Positions 10,771 through 20,700 of a stretch of 64,000 nt of DNA are shown piece by piece (position 1 is the first letter of the stretch; each line of letters opens with the position of its first letter). The translations under genes and the position numbers were made by a program. Below the pieces are notes generated by a model, which had not been told where the DNA came from, did not search any database, and saw nothing but the letters and a program-made list of their open reading frames with translations. The DNA is taken from contig NC_081336.1 in assembly GCF_022539665.2 (NCBI RefSeq), positions 10,020,778 through 10,084,777 on the forward strand, written 5' to 3'. This DNA comes from Daphnia carinata (taxonomy: Eukaryota; Arthropoda; Branchiopoda; Diplostraca; Daphniidae).

Positions 10771-11800
10771 TGAATTGTGTCATTGGTTTGGCCAATGCAA
10801 CGCTGTTTGTTGTTGATATTTTCAAAAGTCATCAGCTGTAAAACGTGATCCACAATTTTTTGATTCAATTCAAATTCAATTCACAACATGAAATTCAATC
10901 CAACATTTCATATTTCGATTGCCATTTCTTCAGAATAACTGTTTTATTTTGTTCGTAGGGTGAGTTGGCAATGCTGTCTAGTAGCTGGGGTGGGGGTAAA
11001 AAAGCGCGAAATTGTGCTCACCAACACATCAGTTTCATCCATTGTCTTTTTCGCTGACATCCACGTAGGATGTGTGACGTGTCGGTTTCTACTCGTCTCA
11101 ATTTCTGTTTGCATTTTGTTTTCAGCCACATTCGGCTGCAACAATTAAGTGTTCAAATCAGACGTGTCAAGTGTAATTTGAGGCTATGGACGACGTGGAT
11201 TGGAATTGCTGCTGAACAATCTGTAGACTTGGTTTTTATTCATGTAGTGCACCACTTAGCTTAAGGCTGACTAGAAAGAAAAAAGAAAAACGGTGATGGC
11301 AAGACGGGCGGCTGATCGAAAATCAGCTGGTGTCCTCGACAGGAATGCAGCAATCACGTTCCAATCGTCCAGTGTAAACCAGGATTCATCGATGGCTGTG
11401 CTGCGTTTGGATGCAATCCATAGCGGAATGAGTTCTCTGCTCTATTTCCAGGTTAGTTTTTAGCTATTATTTTGCTTTCTTTTCGCACCCTGACGTTTCA
11501 GAAGCGCCCGAGATCTCGACCCTCCCCCCGGCTTCTCCCAGTCTTTTTTTTTGCGGCCATGTTTCGCCATTTTTGGCGCCATTTCAGTTCAGTTGGTGTC
11601 ATAGAATGAAGCTTGCCGCCAAATTGCTTGAACTAACCAACAATGCAAGTTGACTGTGTTTTAGTTAGAAATGGGGAAACATTAGCTGTTTTCCCATTGT
11701 GGCTTGGCAGAATCGTTTGAAGAACTGTTTCTCTTATTTGCCGCCAAACGCTGCCAAATGACTGGCCATTTTTCTCTTCCTGTTTAGGCACAGCGCACTG
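10770..11800. repeat. Truncated extra copy of the post-C1q spacer
   Basis: Matches about 27,110-28,140 and 50,800-51,790, with a shorter copy at about 34,255-34,830. Shared landmarks are TTGGTTTGGCCAATGCAACG, GTGAGTTGGCAATGCTGTC, CTATTTCCAGGTTAGTTTTTA and GGCCATGTTTCGCCATTTT. In units 2 and 3 this spacer lies between the C1q and kinase genes. Here it lies upstream of a kinase gene, suggesting a relic of another, mostly lost unit. Confidence 0.65.
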
Positions 11801-13780
11801 TTGCAATCCTTTCTAGATGACGATCACTGTCGAATTGTCGTTTCTACTCACTGGAACACGTCAATACTGGCAAGCAAAAAAAAAGAAAAGGGGGGAGGGT
11901 TAAAAGAAAAAGCGACTTGGAATTTTGGATATCCCCAACAGTCATTCACGTTCCTCCTCCCCCCTTCTGTTTTGGAGAGCTGCACTCCTTTTTGAGGTAC
12001 AACTCAATTCATCACCTGGTATCGAAAGTTGTCGTAAAACTTTATTGCCGTCTGGGCAAGCTCGGCGCTTGGTCGTTGGATCAATGATGGATGTTTGGAA
12101 ACGAGTGAACGACACACGTCACGAACGCTTTTGGAGTTACTGTTTTCTGAGGGAAAGGAGGAGGAGTAAAAGACGACGAGCATTATGATGTGGAATTCAT
12201 TGCGCATTAAGAATCATGCGAATTTCTAGATTTTGAGATCATCGTCGGTGATTTGCGAAATGATGCAGGAGATTACGGTTAGTGTGGGTTTAATTTTGCT
12301 AAATTTAATGTTACGTGTACTTGAATGGATTACAGAGAAGCGAGCCGTATTTATAACTTACGTATGTGTGGAGTATACGTTTGAGTTGATTCCGATTTGC
12401 GATTCCTCACGAACGATAACAGCGTTTTCAAGGAGTTTATGTTCACTGTGCATTGAGTTTTTGTTTATTTTATTCTTGAAAATTGCATGTAGGTTTCTTT
12501 TGGGGGACCGATATTCACGAGACTTTAGTCATGCATATGATACGATATAATCTGGGCTATATCGTATCGAAAGCACCAACTGTTGTATCGTTGATCGGTT
12601 GACTAGATCTTGACGACGAATGGATTTGCCAGTAATTTCTGTATCATCGTTTGATTTTCCAGAGCTTTGGCTTTTGCTATGCAGGGCCATCAGATGAGAT
12701 TTTAGTCTGTTGAATTCTTTGGCGTTACATCTTTCATTGAAATAATGTGTGGTTGCAAAATGTTTTCACACCTGCCAATTCTTAAGTGTTCAAATCAGGT
12801 TAATCTATAAAGGGAAGAAGATTTACATTTTCTTGGTCCAGTATCTCCAATTGGACATCCTTTCGCTGCAGAGCTGTCTTCATTTCAATTTCATACATAA
12901 ACTAAATGAAAAAAGTATTTAATTTAGTTAATTGTAGTTAAGAGTCTTTACTAATTTGTCTCTTATCTGTTTCAGTTACTCCTTTACGATAAAGCCAGCC
13001 ATCATACAAGATAATCACAAAGCCAAAATAAATGGGATGACGATAATGCATCATCACGTCATGTTGTACCAGCCCACCTTTTATTACGGTGTTATCGAAT
13101 GATACAAGTTGTCTCACCAAGTTCACGAACCAGTCTATTCTATGTAGGACTCGTACCAATCAATTTTCCAATCATTTATCGATTTGGTAGTTGTTTCCAT
13201 CCTCTCCACAGAATGTTCTGCACGTGAAGCAAATCGAGGATTTCTGCTGGTATGTGTTTACTAATAGCTTTCGTGTTCAAACATTGGAACAACAGAATGC
13301 ACACCTACATGTAACATTGTAATATCTAACCTATTTTACTAACCAACAGTAACTTGAACTTTACTAGGATTTTGGACATTCAATGGACTTGGACCACGAA
13401 ACTTCCAGAAGTCCTAGGGAAAGCCTCTTGAATGAATTCCTGTAAAAAAAAAAAAACAACCAAAGAAGGTTATGAGGCTTAATTAACGATTGAGGTTGGA
13501 AAATTTTTCATGCATTAAAATTAATTACTTGGAATCCCAGGAGCTGGTATAACAATGTATTCATATTTATAAAGTTAAAACACTCCTGTAATTTAATTTG
13601 CAAATCTTAGAGCAAAAGTCTGTTCAGTTGATTTTTATAATTGTTCCAGCAAAGCTTTCATCTTAAAGGCTTTTTTTATTTTATATTGATTGGCAAATTT
13701 CTAAATTCTGTGTTGTACATAATACCTTACTTACATATCACATTACGTTTTATTAACTCCAAGTTAGCAGAGTAATTCGG
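11800..13780. other. Unit 1-unit 2 intergenic stretch, no confident gene
   Basis: Nothing recognised with confidence. A 73-residue open stretch on the minus strand (12,938-13,159) reads like protein but has no family signal or splice context I can support. A 10-bp perfect hairpin lies at 12,538-12,567. The part from 13,570 to 13,690 is a direct repeat of 23,487-23,605 (AAAACACTCCTGTAATTTAA onward). Confidence 0.4.
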
Positions 13781-14061
13781 ACAGGTAACTAACACATTGC
13801 CGTTGAATTGTGAGTACATATCATGTAAATTGAGTGGCACCATTAAGGTTTTAAGAAATAAAAAATAGGAAAATAGTAGTTTTAAATAAAGAGACTGTTT
13901 TTTAGAGATACAGTCTTATTTTTTACGATTATGGGGTACGTTACCCGTGGCGTTCGTAGCGGGATTTTTGGAACTACTGAAAACGCATGATATAAACGTT
14001 AGGCAGTAGTCATAACGTAGGTTGCGTTAGGAAGGTGTATTTGAGTTTTCATCATCTCAAC

Positions 14062-15202
14062 AGTGTTTTGTTTTGGTTTTTTAATTGTGGTTTTTACCTC
14101 TACGCAAAGGATTGTGTTATAACAACCACTTCGAATTTGGGTAACTCCAAAACTATAACTTCCAGGTAAGCCCAAATTGAATTTTCGGCACCACCGTTGA
14201 ATTGCGAGTTTGAATCATGTATTTGTGTGGTAAACATGATCTGCCATGTCGAAGATAAATCACTGATTATGACAAAAATATTGTTACAAGATGTGCTATT
14301 TGCTATCAATATTTTGCAAGAATTGGACCTCCAATTTACTTTCTTCTGGTTATAACCATGTCTGTTCCACTATCACCTTAGTTCGGATGGCTGCCAAATT
14401 AAGGTGATGGTTGTGAAACATTAGCTTCAATTGTTATATGTGCGGTAGTCCTTTGAAGTGGTATGTAGGCCGCACCTGAAAACTGAACTATAAGAACTTT
14501 GAAAGCTCCTATTATGTTAATTCTTTATAGTTTACGCTTGAAACTATGCAGATCTTGTGTATCTTGTAATGGAGAACATAGTTCATTTTTTAAATTTCCG
14601 AAATTTCAACTTCCGGTTTAAGATCCGGTTTTTAAATGCTTAATAACTCACTATCTGTTTGTCTGAACAAAAAAAGACCGATATTTTCGTGATCCTCGTG
14701 AAATTTGGGATCGAATCCATGTGTCAGTAGAAAATACCCGAAAATCGTCAAAAATCGCAAATTTCCCTGAACTATAGTTCAGGGAAAATCACGATTTTGG
14801 CCAAAATGGACTTTTCGCCAAAAACGGATCAAAATAGGTCAGACACACCTTAAATTTCATGGGGATCACGAAAATCATATTCGTTTTGTTGTGGGTCCAG
14901 TATTTCTGGAGATATAGGCAACTTTCGGTTACTTCCGGTAAAAAAATTTTTTCAACTTTGCAAAAAGTAAAAAATGAACATTAATATTCCAAACATTTAA
15001 AGCATTTTGATCATAAGTGTAGCTTCCATTCTCTAAACAGCGCTTTGTTTTTGATTCTTAATTGTGGTTTTTACCTCTACTTAAAGGGGTTTTATAACAA
15101 TTACGTCGAATTTGAATAACTCTTAAACTATAACTTTCAGGTAAAAACAAACTGAAGTTTCGACATCAACGTTGAATTGCGAGTTCAAATCATGTATTGT
15201 TA
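14062..15202 (+). repeat. Pair of ~165-bp direct repeats (14,062-14,225; 15,040-15,202)
   Basis: Both copies run from CAG-G-TTTGTTTT-G through TTGTGGTTTTTACCTCTAC to TTGAATTGCGAGTT and AATCATGTAT. A shorter third match, the CGTTGAATTGTGAGTAC part, lies at the unit edge (about 13,800). The same arrangement occurs in unit 3 (about 39,020, 39,770 and 38,693). Confidence 0.7.
14680..14885. repeat. Long imperfect inverted repeat with perfect 26-bp core
   Basis: The core at 14,762-14,787 is a perfect palindrome centred on CTATAG. The arms extend outward about 95-100 bases with matches such as TTTTCGTGATCC (left) and GGATCACGAAAA (right). The unit 3 copy (39,440-39,630) keeps the arms with one mismatch in the core. 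Confidence 0.75.
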
Positions 15203-16133
15203 TGGCAATATCTAGGTTTCAAACATTAATTTTAAAAATACAAAAAGTCTGGCTTAATTTTTTTGTCGGGCTTATTTTTAAATCTGACGAAATTGAATTT
15301 CCGCTAGATGGCGATGTAAGTTCATCAGCTGTAGTGTCAGAAATCAAACTATTTTGTGCTCGTAGAAGTTCAATCAAAACAAATGGTGTGTCAAAATGTG
15401 TTTTCCTTTTTTGTGTTGATCAAGTGAAGCTCATCATTGGATTATTTTTTGTGTAACAGGTAATTGGGTGGTGAACTATCATCATACTTCCTACTGAATT
15501 CCATCATCAACTACCCATCATAGTTTTCTCGTGCTCGCGAAGAGGTACTAGACATATATTTTCCAATAAGAATCCCATTGCCATTATTCTGCTATTGAGA
15601 AGTAGCTCGTCAAACCAATATTGCAAAGGATGCTGGCACGCAATCATCTTGGCATTTTGACTGATCCTTTCACATAGTGTGATTTTGAGTTGAAGAGAGA
15701 GGTATTAGACTCATATTTTGGCATTCAGTGTTTTAAATTGCCATAATTCTGCCATTATTTTTAGCCCGCAACTAAAATTGCAAAGAATGCGGCCAAAGAG
15801 ATGATTCTTCGCAAGCTCATCATTGTGTGTAAGTTTGAATGTGATGGGTGCAGCATCTTCCTCACAACTGCGTTGAAAACGATTGGAAACCACAAATTCA
15901 GCAGTCTTCTCACTATTCCTACCTTGCCAGTCACCACACTTTGACGTGAACATCAACACCACTATGCCTCAGTATCTTAAGTTTCTTTTTTCTTTAGTAT
16001 TACTTTTTTTAAAAACTTAATATCTTATTACAGGACTACCAAGCCTGCCTCATCATCCGGAAAATTGCTGGCCCTGCAAATTCCCTAGTCTACGAACAGC
16101 AAGCCTAAGTAAAAAAAGGCCCTTCTTCACCTC

Positions 16134-16275
16134 GCCCGTCATCGTTTCGCCCATCACCCCGTCATCGCTTCGCCCGTCGTCCCGTCATCGCTTCGCCCGT
16201 CGTCCCGTCATCGCTTCGCCCGTCGTCCCGTCATCGCTTCGCCCGTCATCCCGTCATCGCTTCGCCCGTCGCCGC
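16134..16275. repeat. 23-bp GC-rich minisatellite, unit 2
   Basis: About six units of CCCGTCATCGCTTCGCCCGT plus three bases, with variants. The unit 3 counterpart (about 40,875-41,030) differs in unit number and order, so the array has changed since duplication. Confidence 0.85.
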
Positions 16276-16339
16276 CTAGTGGTCGCCTCGTGGTCTTCGT
16301 GGTATCGTTGTTATTTTATGTAATGTATAGTGTGCTAAT

Positions 16340-16655
16340 TAACAGGTTGGCTGCCACGCCCCTTTTTGTTCCCCTTTTTTTTTAGCTTGATAGGGACGGG
16401 CCGCGCTGCTCTACTCCACGGTCTATGTGCCGTGGGGTGGAGCTGTCGCCACTGCCCAAGATTCGCCGTAAGGCGCCAGGCAATGCACCATAGGGCCTCT
16501 CTTTGCACGATGCGATGCTTGGTTGCCAGGGGTGTGCATTCCCGTAATGGCTTCCAACATCGTGTCAACCCGGACCATAGTGTCCCCCTCTGTCGCCATC
16601 ATTCAGATGGCGATGTAGCTACTGTAGGAGTAGGGGCGTGGCAGCCAACCTGTTA
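16340..16655. mobile_element. 316-bp GC-rich inverted-repeat element (MITE-like), unit 2
   Basis: Starts TAACAGGTTGGCTGCC and ends with the complement GGCAGCCAACCTGTTA; the perfect arms extend to about 23 bases including CACGCCCCT. The interior is much more GC-rich than its surroundings and holds small hairpins (CCACGG/CCGTGG near 16,420; CGCCATC/GATGGCG near 16,600). Size and ends suit a non-autonomous DNA element nested in the larger one. Open frames across it on both strands are not supported as genes. The copy at 41,098-41,413 is nearly identical. Confidence 0.65.
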
Positions 16656-16785
16656 GTTGTATTGTGTATTGTATTTATATTGTATTGTGATATGTAATGT
16701 AAAGTGGTGGAATAGTGGGTGGAAGGAGGGACAATAAAAGAATTTAAAATTTACATCACGTTGTATTTATTTAAGTAGCTGATAG

Positions 16786-16853
16786 CTGAGTTGGGGTTCG
16801 AACCCAAGACTACTGTCATGCTACTCCGGTACTTTACCATTAAGCTACCATTG
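16786..16853 (-). other. tRNA-like sequence (Pol III box A/B), unit 2
   Basis: On the minus strand there is a box A-like TAGCTTAATGGTA and a perfect T-arm GGGTTCGAACCC in the right order and spacing. The acceptor stem does not pair and the anticodon arm is poor, so this is a tRNA-derived (SINE-like) sequence or a tRNA pseudogene, not a working tRNA. The unit 3 copy (41,545-41,612) has GGTTTGAACCC. Confidence 0.6.
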
Positions 16854-16959
16854 ACGTTCTTTGAAAAGCAGATAGTACTAAATAACCTTGTCTGCTGTGC
16901 ATACGTAGATAGGCATTCAAATTCCAATTTTTGTTAGTAAGAACCGTCATGGGTGAACG

Positions 16960-17007
16960 GAACGCCGCTGGTCTAGCGTACCAATTGTATGAGGTTCGAT
17001 TCCTCAA
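16960..17007 (+). other. tRNA-like sequence lacking a normal anticodon arm, unit 2
   Basis: D-arm-like CGCTGGTCTAGCG is followed after only 11 bases by a perfect T-arm TGAGGTTCGATTCCTCA. It faces away from the tRNA-like sequence at 16,786-16,853. Repeated unchanged in unit 3 (41,719-41,766). Confidence 0.5.
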
Positions 17008-17207
17008 GAAGCCTGAAATACACTAGTATGTAAATGGATACACACTTACTAGGTGTTACTGTCGACTATGTGAATTTAGGTACAACTTGAAAAAGTGTGA
17101 ATAGGCAAACACCCGGTCAATAATAAATACAACTTTTCCAAAAATTTTGTTTAAAAAAATTTTTATTGACAATTCTCTGCACTTTAGAATTATTTTTGCA
17201 ACTTAAA

Positions 17208-17560
17208 AAGGGCACAATAGCCCTTTCATAGTTGCCGTCAACCCAGGCAGGGGGAGACACTGCCTTGTTGACCCACCGGGGAGATTACCCGGTGATTGGC
17301 TAAGAGAAGCCGGAAGAAGAGCCGAAGATTTGGAACATTTTTACAGGAGCGATTAACCTTTAGTTCGGATTTGTGGGCAGCCACGTCGCCCTCCGTGAAC
17401 ACATCATCGGACTACGCGGCACCCCACGTCCCCTTTCCGGCCAGAGCCCTCCAAACCTCGGTATATGTTATTTTTAAATATACCGTACAGTAGGGGCATG
17501 ACCCCCTACGGGCTTATTATGAGTCAAGGGGAAACGGGGCTACAGAAAGAAGGGAGCCCA
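17208..17560 (+). other. GC-rich hairpin-rich block, unit 2
   Basis: Markedly GC-rich in an AT-rich setting. Several stems are visible: GTCAAC/GTTGAC enclosing GGCAG/CTGCC (about 17,238-17,272), CACCGGG/CCCGGTG (about 17,274-17,296) and GTAGGGG/CCCCTAC (about 17,490-17,511). Nearly identical in unit 3 (about 41,955-42,310). It may be a structured RNA or part of the element's ends. No named RNA family recognised; a 65-residue frame from a TTG codon is unsupported. Confidence 0.4.
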
Positions 17561-19154
17561 GATATGCACTTCAATTTTTTAAATATTAAATACCGTTTTT
17601 AAATGAGAATGTCAATAAAGTATGGAAGTTCCATGCAGTGTATCCAATCATAATACTTCATTCAGTACCTTGCCCCAAACAAGGAACCTTCTCAGATGAT
17701 TAATCTATAAGACAATAAAACTCCATTAAGCATAAAAACTCTTGTTTCATATATATCTTTCATACCTTATATGATTCGTGAATTGATTGCTTAGCATATT
17801 CTTCTGGGAGAAGCTTCGGAAGAGACATCTGGAAATGATAACATACTTGATATATACACATACAACATACGACAAGTCCCATTGGAGCTTGCATTGTTGA
17901 TAGACATGTTCCCAGAAGGAACAAAATCCTTTCCTATTGAACAGGAAAGAGTTACGTAGATAATGCACAATTATATAAAAGCTTCATTTTTACTTACAAG
18001 TAAATTTTAAGAAGAAGAAACTGGTCCTTGAAATGTTAGTGAATAAGAACCTAATCCATTAATGTAACACCTGCAACATCAAACCTGAATCTCATTCAAA
18101 AACTAAAATTCCAATTAGACAACCAAATAGCAAACTCAGAACAAATAAGGATAATATAGGCTGTGTCATGTATGTGAAAATGTTACGTTTAAAGTAAACT
18201 TGCAGACAAGTTGTCATTTGTAATTAGGCAATCATTTCACTCATCCTCAAGTCAAGATAAATTTAATAAGAAACACACCCTACCTGAAGTTGGAATGTGA
18301 TTGACGAATCATGAAAATTTACACCTTTGCTACCAACATTTCTTACATCTGGGAGGGCTGGCCGCAATGAGAATCCTTTTCAAATTCACTACAACTGTTC
18401 AGCTATGAAAAGACAGAAAATGTGTCACACTGGGCAAGTTTGTTGAGCCCATTGTAAAACAATTGATCAGGAGTTTGATTCCTTCAAGCTCGAAGCCGAT
18501 AACAATCCCAGTGAACTGAATGACTAAAGAACAAATAATTGTTTGTTAAAATTATACACTTGTTTTCAATTCTTACTTAAAAAGTTTAAGTACCTGATCA
18601 GAACAGCTGACAGAACAGTTGTGAAGGCCATGAAAATGAATTGTTATTTCTCCGCTACATGTCTTGAAAATATTCAGAACATTTATTACCGTGCAGAACA
18701 CTTTTGGGCAGGTGTAAAAAAATTACCTAGAATTTACTAGCAAACGCGTTACGTAAAAAATGTGACTCATACTTTCCCTTCTTGAGGTTTGGACCCAAGA
18801 CTTTCGAAATACTAAACAAAACTTGTTTCTTGTGATTGTAGTGGAATCGATTTTAGTATAATGTGTATGACTAATGCGTAAGGATGCGTTTAGGATGGTT
18901 CCAAAAAATCCCGCTACGAACGCCACGGGTAACGAAGCTCATAACCGTGAAAAAATAACCCCGTAATATCTACACCAGGATGGTTCCAAAAACTCCCGCT
19001 ACGAACGCCACGGGTAACGTAGTCCATAATCATGAAAAAATAACCTCGTAATATTTGCACCAGGATGGTTCTAAAAAATCCCGGTACGAACGCCACGGGT
19101 AATGCATCCCATAATCGTGAAAAAAAAAATAAACCCGCATTTCCAAAATAAGTC

Positions 19155-20700
19155 TTTTATTTTCAACTTATAATTGTATTTTATGCTAAAGTTCATATTT
19201 TCCGTCCACAACAAATTTGATATGAAGTAATATAATTTTTTTTCAAAGAAATGCGAGCAAATTCTCATTATTCATATACTTTGGCATGGGTTATGATACA
19301 ACAAGCACTACATCTGTAATAAAAAATGGCTGATATAGCCTGCCAACAATCCTGTAAATAATAGTAATATGCAATAAATATAAATTATATTGCTTAGATC
19401 AAGAATTCATTAATTTGTTTTTTTTTTAACTGTAAGCTATCAATGCCAAGTTATTGCTGACCTTGCATTGCAAGCTTGCTGCAATAAACATAACAACTAC
19501 CATAAAACAATATAATGTTCCACTTTCTTAAAATTCTTTCCCTTTCTACTTTTCAAAACTTCTGTTTCAACTCTTGTTTAACAAATATACGAATAACTGC
19601 GTAAATGGCAAGCTATGTGGAAATATGTCGTAACCTTGTTAGAAATAACACACAGCAGGTGCTGCCATTTTACATTGACGATGAAAACCCAAGTCTCCGA
19701 CTAATATACTCTATATATATATATATATATGTTCATGGAAATTTGCAGCGAACAACTGCATCGCCACATTCACTCACTATCCATTACTACCATTACTAGC
19801 CTAAATACCACTACGTGCTATATACTTAGTCAACCCACGCACTAGTAGCCTCCATTTACAGGAAGTATGGACGATCGCGTTTGGCAGAAAGCTTCATGTA
19901 CGTGGTAATTGCACCTATGGGCAATGAATGCAACAAAACATTTTAGAAAGGAGCAGCTCAGTACCTATCAAATCAAAGAACACCAGCATAGTTAGTAACA
20001 AATAGCTAATTAAAACAGTCAACTAAACTCAACTGCTGACGGGCATCCGACAAAGATGAATTTCACGACGTTAAGCTTCAACACCGAACCTGCGAGGACG
20101 GCCGTTGAAAGAAAATAGACGTACGTTCAGAGTCCAAATACAAGACCTGGTATGAGGTCGTTGTCACCACGTAGCACGGTACAACGCCCGGAGAACTGCA
20201 ATCTAACAACCAAACAAGTCATCCAACGTTTTGTTTGGTGTCTATCACTTGAACAACAACATGCGACTCTATCTCAATATTGTACATCAAATTTGATACA
20301 CTTCCTGCACACAGACAATTATATTTAAAAATTTAGTGCAGATAGTGTGCAATGGAAATTCTAGTGTAAAAACCTGCTGTGTTATCTTTCCCACTTCACT
20401 TTTATATACTTATGTTCAAATTTATTTTAGAAAGATGTTATGAGAATGGAACAAGAAATGTTACCTTTTTTTTCACCAACCACCTTCAATCCAACAGGTT
20501 TACTTAGTCATCTCCATGGCTGTTAAGTCTGCAACATGAATAAGGTTAATATTCTTAAAAAACGAAATGGAGGCTGAATATCAATCTAATCTAAAAACCC
20601 TTTACTTGAATATCCTCGTGGCTAATGTGTAACTTACACATCCATTTGTTAAACACCACCCATTTATCCACTGCAACAACAACACTTGCAGTTCTTCCAT
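19155..20700. other. Unit 2 stretch right of the fold-back element, no confident gene
   Basis: Conserved with about 43,820-45,080 in unit 3, where about 290 bases (20,130-20,420) are missing. A plus-strand open frame at 19,605 (MASYVEICRNL start) is cut short by a stop in unit 3, so it is not supported as a gene. A TA microsatellite lies at about 19,711-19,729. Confidence 0.4.

Larger units (their letters stand above)
13890..19155. mobile_element. Fold-back-like element with variable-number inverted ends, unit 2
   Basis: Bounded by inverted ends built from an ~85-base module containing GTTACCCGTGGCGTTCGTAG: one copy at the left (about 13,930-13,970) and three in opposite orientation at the right (about 18,900, 18,985 and 19,075). 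The TTACGATTATGGG and AATAAGTC blocks also pair across the ends. No transposase is recognised; small open stretches (15,172-15,456 plus; 15,711-15,962 minus) are shared with the unit 3 copy but match no family I know. The interior holds a palindrome, a minisatellite, a nested inverted-repeat element, tRNA-like sequences and a GC-rich structured block. Variable-number inverted ends are typical of fold-back transposons; the assignment is inference. Confidence 0.5.

Noticed and set aside
16335-16656. Open frames on both strands of the GC-rich 316-bp element
   Set aside because: They lie within the inverted-repeat element, include its ends, and show no protein family; openness follows from high GC content.
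16786-16853. Functional tRNA gene
   Set aside because: Boxes A and B are good but the acceptor stem does not pair and the anticodon stem is weak.
19605-19799. 64-residue plus-strand gene in unit 2
   Set aside because: The unit 3 copy gains a stop after 24 codons, and the rest runs into a TA microsatellite.
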